Of a stretch of DNA of 64,000 bases, positions 53,859 through 64,000 are shown one piece after another (the stretch's first letter is position 1; each line of letters starts with the position of its first letter). The stretch comes from Steinernema hermaphroditum. Lineage: Eukaryota; Nematoda; Chromadorea; Rhabditida; Steinernematidae. The position numbers and the translations under genes are program-made. The notes beneath the pieces were generated by a model. It was not told the origin of the DNA. It searched no databases and was given only the letters and a program-made list of their open reading frames with translations. The stretch covers positions 6,882,001 through 6,946,000 of the forward strand of contig CM059625.1 in assembly GCA_030435675.1 (NCBI GenBank). The letters are read 5' to 3'.

Positions 53859-56346
53859 GATGTATATTATAGATTTTGAGAAGACTTGAAAACATATCCA
53901 ATAAAAAATTTTTAATCATCGAGTTGTTATGTATAATGTAATGCATATTCCTCAACACCACTTCAAGGCCTCAATTCATCAAATCGGGGCGGAAACACCG
54001 CCCATCGCCTTGGCTGCTTGCCTGCCGTGTCTCCGATGGCAACGAAACAAACGCGCTCGCGCTACTGAGCACGCCCATAAGTGGGAACATCGTGCGCATT
54101 ACCGTGCGCTGGGTTGGGCCAACCCACGTAGGACGCCAATGGCGAATAATACTGAGTGTGGCATAAGTATATAGCTTTCTCTGCCTGGAGTGGATTCATC
54201 GCGAGCATTCTGGAATGTGCGTTCCTAGCGCGTAGCTTATACAGCCCCTCAGGGGACATAGTTCTCCATGCCCTTAGGCTCTTCCTTTTCGGCCTCACTT
54301 TCCCAAAAGCTAACGCGTATCGAGTAGATTGCTACTACAGTAATCGATAAGTAATGATGTCATATATTCGACTGCCCGAATTGGCCTCTTGCCATTCCAT
54401 CATGTCTGGAAGAAAGAATGAGAGCAAGAGAGGCGCGAGCCTCTCTCGCTCGCTCACAAGAGAATTAATCGCTTGCGGCGTTTGCGGCGTGTCTTGTAGA
54501 TTGGCCCTTTTTATTCCAACGGTTTCCAACGATTAAACGCGTCTTTGAGTATGTGCGTTTAATCCCTGCTTTACTTTGCTCTGACCCTCTTGACGTCCTC
54601 TCTTTTCGATGCATGGAGCGTATGGCCAAGTAGGCACATAATTACAATGTGTTTCACATTCGCCTCATCTCGCTTAGCCACGACCCCTTCAATTTACATT
54701 TTCAACCAGCGCTAAATGGCTGCTCATTCCGTCGCCTATGCATTAGCGTTACCAATCCGCATATGTAGTAGAACGTGTGCTTCGAGCTGCGCAGACGATC
54801 GTGCCGTCGAATTCGGCACGACCGCGAATGTAGGTGGTATCGTGTTGGTAGGCCGTGCATTTCATCGAAGAAAAAGAGCCCAACTCGAGTATCGCGCGCT
54901 TTTCACACGAAGGCGCATTCGCTCTAAATGTCAGCTTTTCGATCATTCCCGCTTTTTCTTCCAGCAACCACTCCTAGCAGCCTGTCTCATTTAATCTATT
55001 ACTAAGGATGAGTGCCGTTAACTTCTTCATTTCCGGTGTACTTTAAAGTTGTCTACGTTCGACCCCAAATGGAGTCGATTCCCGCATTCACTTCGCCTCG
55101 TTCCTCTTTCCCTTGCGCTTTTATTGTCATCCTCGCGCATGCCATCATCTTCTTGTTGTCCTGTACTATATACCCATCAAAAACCGAACACATTTGTTGT
55201 TCGCTTATTTTTAGTTTCATAAAAATGCCGCACATGACATAGGTAAACCCTGAGTGATGATGATTGACATCCTTTTCATCCCAAAATGAGTATTGTTTTC
55301 AGCGACACCTTTGTTCGTATTTTATAAACACAACATTTACGAGCTATTCACCGCAGGATCCGCTTAAATATAGCTCGTCACTCTGCTGTTACGAAACTTA
55401 TCTAAGCGAGTCAGAGCTAAATATAGGGAAGATAATTGTTCTTCTTAGGCCGCACTGCATAAGTGCATACTTCAATTAACGATCCTCTTGCTCACGCTAT
55501 TAAAAGATGTAAATGGGCGAGAGGGATTGTGGCTAGTGTTCTTTTTTCCGAGATCACCCATGCCCTTAGAATGTAAATCGATTGCGACGCAGGCAGCTTA
55601 TCGATTTTTTGAATATATAAGGCGTCCAAAATAAACACATCGACTGGCCGTTTGCCGTGCGTGTGGTCCCCTGCATCAACGGGTGGGTTCATCTACGTGT
55701 AGGTATCCGAAGCTAAAGCGGCCACATAGCCGTGCGAATGTAGGCCAACGGACCACCGGGGAGATCAGTAAGTAGCTGCAGCGTGGAGCTGTTTGTTGAA
55801 AATGATTGAAGGAACAGGCTGCAGCGTAGATCGGCGCCGCAGGCAAATCAAGTGTCAGAAAAGGTTGCGCATTATTCCTACAGCGAAATAATAACTAATT
55901 GCCAACCACAGAGCATGAAGAGCAAAAACGTTGTGTTCCAAGTCAATTCGAGTCGAGTGGGGAGTTCTGCTCTCTCGCAGAGGGCGACAATGCCGAAAGA
56001 TTGCAAAGGAGAAAGGGCAAGGAGACAGCGACTTGGCGCGTAGCGTGAGAGTCGCCCGCGTAAACGACTGCGGCCCAGACCTCCGGTCCCCCTCTGAGTA
56101 GCAGTTTAGTCGGCCGGGTTATTGAATCGACTACGCGCTCTATGTATGCAGTGGCATCGTATTGGATGTGAATGTTGCCTGCGCTCTTCGTATGCTATTA
56201 AATCTTTCGACTCAGTTTTGGAAATTTCCGCTTTTGCGAAAGTTTCAATTGTATGCGATAGGACGACTTGCATAATGCGTCTTTTTTCATGTGTGAATTT
56301 CCATTTTTTCATGTCCATGTTTCCATGTGTGAATTGGCCAATCTAC

Positions 56347-56487
56347 CTGCCTGCACAGTGTGCAAAGTTCTCTACTAGCATCAGGATGGCCTCGTTTCAT
56401 TGGGACTTGCTCCGTGCTTAAGCGAAACGTGCCCAGTAGCAGCAAGGCAGCAGCAAAGAATGGAAGTAATAGAACAAATTGATGCAT
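56347..56487 (-). CDS. Possible first exon of a small secreted protein
   Basis: An ATG opens 47 codons ending at a GTAGAT donor in phase 0. The product starts with a clear signal peptide (MHQFVLLLPFFAAALLLLG) and ends RELCTLCRQ, a C-x2-C start reminiscent of saposin-like proteins. A helical open stretch (VVLSHTIETFAKAEISKTE) lies just downstream at about 56265-56210, but no acceptor joins it in frame. So this is either a real gene with an exon I could not place or a decayed one. Confidence 0.3.
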
Positions 56488-57849
56488 GTTTCACTGCAAT
56501 TCTCAAGCGACTCACTCATGTCATGTGTTCGTGCAATGCTTCCCGATTCGTCCAGCAGCGGTTTCCACTGCACTCATATCCCAAATCTGTGTTTCATTTT
56601 GTCCTTGCTTCCTCCATATAGTTCAAATTACCAACAGTGTAAAAAGCTACGCGCGAAATAGGAATCATGGAAAGCATTCTGCATTGTTTTTCTTCAGAGC
56701 TCTCTGCTTGTTGACTCTGTTGATTTGTAAGTGGTGTGCAAGTCTTAGTGACGATCCTCATCGAGATTTATTGACCTTTACATTATAGTTGGAAAGACGG
56801 CGAAAGGCTCATTATCAGAGACTTGCGGTAGAGACAAAACAAACGATTGAGGAAGCAGTTCGCTGCGCATAGTTCCTTTCCATGTGTGTTTCTGTTGTTC
56901 ACATTTCTGAACACACGCCCAGTATGGGAATAACTATCATTCCAACAAGATATTGCATAGTTTTGCACTGGAGTCACCCATTTGTTATTTCGGCTTACTG
57001 TAAGTGGAGCGCACGAGGACTTCGTCAAACCATTGAAAGGAAGATAAAGTACCGTCCGCCAGCACAACAGAAAGCGAATATAAGCAAACTGAAAACTGTT
57101 GTGGGAAGGGAACCCAAAACAAACATTTCTCGCCTTGGACAGCATGCTTCCGCCGGCGCGTTTAACATGAGACATTGTTCTTTCCCTTGTCAAAATATTT
57201 TCGCTCCTAAAATGAAAGACGAGCAATTGACGTGAGATGAGACCTGGCCCCGCCTATGGCATAAAAACGTTCCAAATTACGTAAATACACGGTTGTTCAT
57301 GTAGTTCGTGAGTACTATGCTTATGAAAATTGAACAGTTTCAACGAGAAATGGGTAAAATTGTTCCACTGAATACGAAAGCCTCGATTTACTCTTTGTGT
57401 GTAAAATAAATAGGCTAAAAGGAAACCGAGAAGCGATGTCGTATCTTTGATGATATCAGCGCTGCGTGATGACTCAAGATCGTCCTTTACTGTGCAATTA
57501 TCACTCATTTCGCGAAAGTTGGCACGCATTTACCGTTTGCATGCAATATTCCGAGAAGTGGTCAGCGCGAGGCTAAGCCGCCGGCGAGATATCTGGTCCC
57601 GGAAGCTGTTATTGTCGTTTGCACTCAGCTTCCCCAACATGCACTCACTCTCTGCGCTTAGAGCAGTTTCCTTTCCTCGGGGCCACACAGCCAGCACCCT
57701 TTCCTTCTCCTTACTTCACTGGCTGCCTTCCGACTTGCTGGCCCTTGCGATCAGCCGCCGTCTTTCGTGCGTTCAATGGCTGCTCGTGGAAATGAGGAGA
57801 GAAGGCACGCTTTGAGGAGAGCGAGAGGGAAACTGCTGCCGTTGTCGCC

Positions 57850-58600
57850 GGCCGAGAGCAGAGCCGCGCTACCAATAGCGCCGCCGCCGCCGTTTGCCTC
57901 GGTGGCCGGCAGCTGGATGGCTCAGTAGCCCGCGCCCGCTTTGTGTCAGCCTGGCTCCTTTGCTGCTGTTGCAGCTGGTGCTACCGCCACTCCCCTTCTT
58001 CTTCCCTCCGTTCCCTCTATCATCGCTTCGATATCGATCGAAAATGGCTCGTTTCGCCGTCGCCTTCGCGCTGCCCGACTCCGCTGGCGTCGACGCGACG
58101 TCGTCGGCCGCATCGCGCCGCGCCGCGTCGCTGTCCCTGTAGCACATTGCCTGCTGATGCTGAGCCGATGCTGATGATGCTGCTCCACTTGGGACGCAAA
58201 CGACACGCGCATCCGCCATCAATCGAATTGGGCCAGTGCGCGCGTGTTGCGGAGAGCTAATTATGCGCCCTGATCGTCAAGGCAACTGACGGGGTACCAT
58301 GCCAATGCCGCGCCGCCACCACCGCCCGCCGCGAGAGATGCAACGGCAAGAACGTTGCCGCCGTTATGCCTGCTCTGCTTCTCATCTCTGTCCTTTTTCA
58401 GCTTTTTCAACCGACCGAGAGTCTCTCGTCGTCGTTTGTGGTGCCGTTGTTGCCCAACAGCGTTGCGAGTGGCGGTGCGTCGTCGTGTATGTGTGTCTAG
58501 GAGAGCAGCAGCAGCACCACCGCAGCTTCAAGAGCAGCAAGCGAGAGCACAAAGAAAGAAGAATAACGCTGCGCAACAGGAGCGAAAGTTAGTCGTTTGG
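57850..58600. other. GC-rich patch upstream of gpb-1
   Basis: The sequence is rich in GCCGCC, CGTCG and CAGCAG runs, in contrast with the AT-richer surroundings, and is open in several frames on both strands. This composition fits a promoter or 5' untranslated region, perhaps of gpb-1, more than a coding exon. Confidence 0.45.
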
Positions 58601-59049
58601 ACATTCTTTTATGTATATGTTTTTTGCTTAATTGTGGGACTCAAATTCGTCGCCTCTTATCTCCACAGTGAATCACGTTGTTCACAAAAGTGCCTTCTTT
58701 GTTTTTCGTTCTAGCGTTTTGGATTCATAATCTGATAGTGTGGCAGTTCCCGAAAAGTGCAGTGGACTTCATTTTCGTCTTGCCTTTTGCTTTTTGTCTG
58801 CAAGTTGCAGTTTTCAAATTCGACTTTTGCTTTGGCGTATAATCCGTATACAATTTACTGTTGACGTGCCAAAATGAGTTCTGCTGCTCCTACTTATGTT
58901 GGATGTAGTCAGCATGCCCTTCTTATTCGTGTGTGTTTTAGCGATCGATTGCTTAATTTTATTTTTAGGCGCGTTTTATCGATCTTCTCGTCGCTGCTGT
59001 TGTTTGGTTACCCTGAGCAGCACGAACCGCTCCTCATCACGGTTCGAAA

Positions 59050-60783
<1,734 letters not shown>

Positions 60784-61705
60784 CATTTCGTTACCATTTT
60801 GTGTATTTTTGTACGTTTTAATTTGTGATTAGTACACGCAAAATAACTTATTGTCTAACTTGTTCCAATCACTGTCTGAGCTCATGTGTTGATAAGCACT
60901 TATTGATTTTGTAGGATCCCGTTATCAGAGTGTGTTTTTGTAGGATCCCGTTCTAAAGTTGTAAAAATAATTTACTATTCCCAGTATATATCAATGATTT
61001 CTTCCCTATCTTGGTTCTCTTCTTCTAGCGTCCATGGGATACCACTGTCCCTCCGCTCAGTGTTGCTATGAGGGAGATTCCTCGAGAAGGGTTCCTTCTC
61101 TCCCTGTAAACTAAGTTTAAAGAACGCGTCGTCATCTGTTGTAACAATTGTCTCTTCCTTCCTTATTGGAGCGAATTTCTCGTGTTATGTTTCGTTGTGT
61201 TACTATATAAATAAAGGATTGCTTCAGCATGTATTGACTTCTTTACAGATGTGTAGATTGTAAGCCGTCCTTGGGGATCCAACTCAACATAAGCATTGAT
61301 TGACCTTTTGCTTCATCAACACTCCCACACAGCAATATAAAGCACAACAAAAAATAAGTCGAAGCCTCACATATAAGCTCGCGGCGGACATTTGATTTAA
61401 ATGTACGCAGATCCCGTTGTTCCTATAGTATTGTCGCTGTTCCTATACTGTCGAGCCATCACGGCGATGTTTCGTGGCACACGCTTCTGCTGGTGAGTGA
61501 TCGGGGCAGAAAATGCGAAGTCGCTCGTTACCTAACCGCTCTGGAGTTGAAAAACCAAGAACCCCCGTCAGAAGTTATCCCTCTATCTGTTCTTAAGAGA
61601 AAAACTTATTTTTACATATGATAATACAACATAAATAACAGCTTAAATAATAACAAGAAAAGAATAGAGATCGCTGTGAAATGTTCAGATGCTTGGGTCT
61701 TGGGA
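60784..61705. other. Intergenic between convergent gpb-1 and TRRAP genes
   Basis: Holds the gpb-1 3' UTR with AATAAA at 61210-61215. A short repeat GTAGGATCCCGTT occurs twice near 60910-60955. No coding exon was supported. Confidence 0.5.
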
Positions 61706-64000
61706 TCAGAACCAGGGATGTAGGGCAGGATCCAACTTGGCGAGGTTCTCTTCCTTGCTAGCTTCGTATAGCATATATGCGACGGTGTTCTGTCCGCTAG
61801 CGAGGGTTGCAGCACCTGTAAGCAATGATGAGTACTTCGCTGATTTCACATTAGGGACAATTACCTTGAATACGAGAAACTATCGCCTCTATGCTCTTCT
61901 CAACTGCTTTGATCGCTTCGTTGTGGCGATCAGCACTTTCGTAGAATATGTTGTAGAAGATATCGAACAGAAATGGACGGACCAACGTAGGAATGTCGTG
62001 CGATTCGTAACAGCGTGCCACCGCAATCATTGCATTTTTCATATGGCCTAAAGTAGCCTTAGTGTTTCAGATATGAGTAGAATACCTTACCATCAAGCGA
62101 AGATCCAATGTAGCGCGATATATTCGGCGATAATCGGAAGGGAATGGTTTTGGTAGTACGGAGATAATGGACTAAAATCAAAATCAGTTATTGGCACACG
62201 ATCATCCGATTACCTTCGTCTTCTGGATTCAGGGGAAGATCAAATGCGTAATTCATCGCTACACTCTGTCCCGTGAAAACATTAAGCAGCATGAAATCCA
62301 AAGCCATCGTTGTTAAATTAAAAATGAACTCCGAGATCGAATACATTCCAATATAGCATGCAGTCTGCTTTCGCACCATCCACTGATGTGTTGCGTTTGG
62401 ATAAGACCTCGCCATCCACTTGCTCATCAAATCCGAAGGCACTTTGGGCTCAGACGTGTCGCCGCCTCGGATAATCTTCGAGTATGAACCAAATAGAAAC
62501 TCTGGAGTCGGTGCTTGCTGCAACGCACGAATTTCTTCGTACTGATCTATGATGATTCGATCAGGAGTCCTCATATCCTTTCGCTGCTGCAGGCACTCCG
62601 TGTAGATATCGAGATAGCGCATAAATTTGGTGTTCGATGTCGGTTGAGGATATGTCGGTCCGAACGGTGCATACTCGACAATGGTAGACTGTAGTCCAAT
62701 GGGCAAAACACTCGGTTGATTGAAAACGAGAAGCCGTCGAGAACATTCGTGATCGCGGGATAGTGGCGTGTTCATCAAGCCGAACAAGCGATAAACGGCA
62801 TCTTCGTTGTCGGTGATTAGCTGATCCTTCTCTTTCCACAACTGGAGGTAATACGTGTAGATCTGAAAACACACACACTACTAAATAGAACTTAATGCCT
62901 CCAATACCTTTCCACATTCGGAGAGAACTGACACGAGGCGGTACACTCTGCCGTTCTGCAGAATCACTTTGTAGGTTGGCAAGAAGCGTGCAATCTTCTC
63001 CGTGTACTGTGCCTGTTGCTGTTTTGTGGTCATTACACAGCCGAATATGTCGATGTATGCTAGCTTCGTGTTGAATTTTGACAAGAAAAAGCTTTCCCGA
63101 CGAAGTACACCATGTCTGAAAGGCGTCCAGTTCGGTTCGTTAATGCTGTGTCGAGCCACTTACCTCAGAACGACTTTTAACCTCCTCTCGACGCGTTCGT
63201 GGAATTCCACGACCATCTTTAGAACAGTCAGAAGATCAAATTTCCCGTCGTTCATATCGCAATAGAAAGTTTTGAATTCACCGGTTAACGCAACGATCTC
63301 CTCCATTCGCTCACAGTCCGTTTTGACAGAGACATCTCTAGCTTCACGCACCCAATTGTACACCATGCTCACAAGGTCTATGGTAGCACGAGCGTTCTGT
63401 AGGCTACTCTGCAGGGTAAAAATTTCCCTTAAAAATGAAATAAGGCCAGTACAATAGCACAAGTAGCTTACTCGAAACATCGTTCTTTGATCTGCGACAG
63501 TCTGAACAACTGGCGTTCATACCAACCCCAGCTCAATGATTCCAGACCGTGAAGAACCTCGTTAAGCGAAGCAATGTCCGAAGGCCTGGCGCGCACTGTA
63601 ACTTCTAGAAGGAGGAGCATTGCGTCTTCCCATGTTTTGGCTTTGGAAAAGTCGGGATCTTTTTCGAGTTTCTTCGTTTTGTCTCTTCGGACGTCAACCG
63701 CCGGCGCAAAGCGAGCCTCCAAGCTACGACTAATGGCCACTACAATGCTTTAGTTACAGGACTTCTCATCATCATAACAAGCATACCAATTTGAGCTGTG
63801 AACGTCTCGTTTGGAAGGTGCTTCCGCAGCGTATAAAACATTGGCTCCGGACTACCCTTAGCAATAAAGCAAAGCAGTCGGAAACTTAAGTATCCACCCG
63901 GCTGCCTCGAGAGTTCAATTAACTCGTTAAGCCTAAATAGAGTGAGAGTACAGAGAAAATACGCCGATAATCACGAACCATAAGACCCAATTCGCCGGAG
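61706..64000 (-). CDS. trr-1: TRRAP / TRR-1 carboxyl end (partial)
   Basis: TRRAP is a giant PI3-kinase-like protein without kinase activity that recruits histone acetyltransferase complexes (SAGA, NuA4/TIP60) to chromatin. The window holds its last exons: 64000-63979 (cut), 63932-63787, 63739-63472, 63427-63164, 63115-62908, 62862-62214, 62171-62091, 62047-61865 and 61815-61706. Landmarks are KHLPNETFTAQI in the FAT part, GRVYRLVSVLSECGK with IYTYYLQLWKEKDQLIT at the pseudokinase, YPNATHQWMVRKQ, PFRLSPNISRYIG and the FATC end LDPALHPWF, matching the human end HPWL. No intact catalytic DxxxxN loop was seen, as expected for the family. The 5' part, most of a gene of over 10 kb, lies beyond the window. 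Confidence 0.93.

Larger units (their letters stand above)
53859..59049. other. Long gene-poor region upstream of gpb-1
   Basis: About 5.2 kb without a supported multi-exon gene. Two points of interest are entered separately: a signal-peptide-like exon at 56347-56487 (minus) and a GC-rich patch at about 57850-58600. An acceptor (ATTTTTAG) near 58969 followed by about 80 bp to the gpb-1 ATG may mark a spliced 5' untranslated exon. Confidence 0.5.

Overview
The window is a piece of nematode nuclear genome, most likely from a rhabditine (clade V) worm. The evidence is family content: a chemoreceptor of the srab type, a nematode GH25 lysozyme, a cuticlin-like ZP protein, and RAB-3 and GPB-1 of exactly the expected nematode form. 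It also rests on gene architecture: many introns of about 42-50 nt, 3' splice sites of the TTTCAG type, and several start codons placed directly after such a site, as expected for spliced-leader trans-splicing. The species cannot be fixed from the sequence alone. It reads as neither bacterial nor plasmid DNA, and no virus, CRISPR array, rRNA or tRNA was recognised. Exon models below were built by hand: each was checked for GT/AG ends, for a continuous reading phase, and against remembered family motifs.

Layout. 1.5-4.2 kb: Nup88 nucleoporin (+). 4.3-6.3 kb: a small secreted acidic protein and a four-helix membrane protein (both -). 6.3-11 kb: gene-poor. 11.0-12.7 kb: srab-type receptor (+). 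13.4-14.3 kb: lysozyme (-) with a GATA/CRE-rich promoter. 15.6-17.4 kb: TBL2 (-). 18.8-20.8 kb: nucleostemin (+). 21.9-23.2 kb: sphingolipid desaturase (+). 23.3-24.2 kb: dead mariner element. 24.8-27.1 kb: cuticlin-like ZP gene (-). 29.9-31.6 kb: neuropeptide-type GPCR (+). 32.0-34.2 kb: two convergent APC11-like RING paralogues. 35.1-41.0 kb: TTC39 (+), carrying an antisense NPC2-like gene in one intron and perhaps a micro-gene in another. 41.4-41.7 kb: a 52-residue candidate gene (-). 43.6-45.1 kb: BTB-zinc finger protein (+). 45.9-48.5 kb: RAB-3 with a possible alternative 5' exon (+). 51.4-53.9 kb: SLC28 nucleoside transporter (+). 59.1-60.8 kb: G-protein beta subunit (+). 61.7-64 kb: carboxyl end of TRRAP (-), running off the window.

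The genes do not form one pathway; this is an ordinary mixed chromosomal neighbourhood of housekeeping genes (Nup88, nucleostemin, TBL2, TRRAP, Gbeta), neuronal or signalling genes (RAB-3, two GPCRs) and nematode-specific genes (lysozyme, cuticlin). The items most deserving attention are the APC11-like RING pair with a shared novel N-terminal extension, the lysozyme lacking the usual acidic DxE pair, the nested and micro-genes on the antisense strand around TTC39, several short stop-free introns whose lengths are multiples of three, a GC-AG intron in the transporter, and three hairpins that share a GTGGTCG arm.
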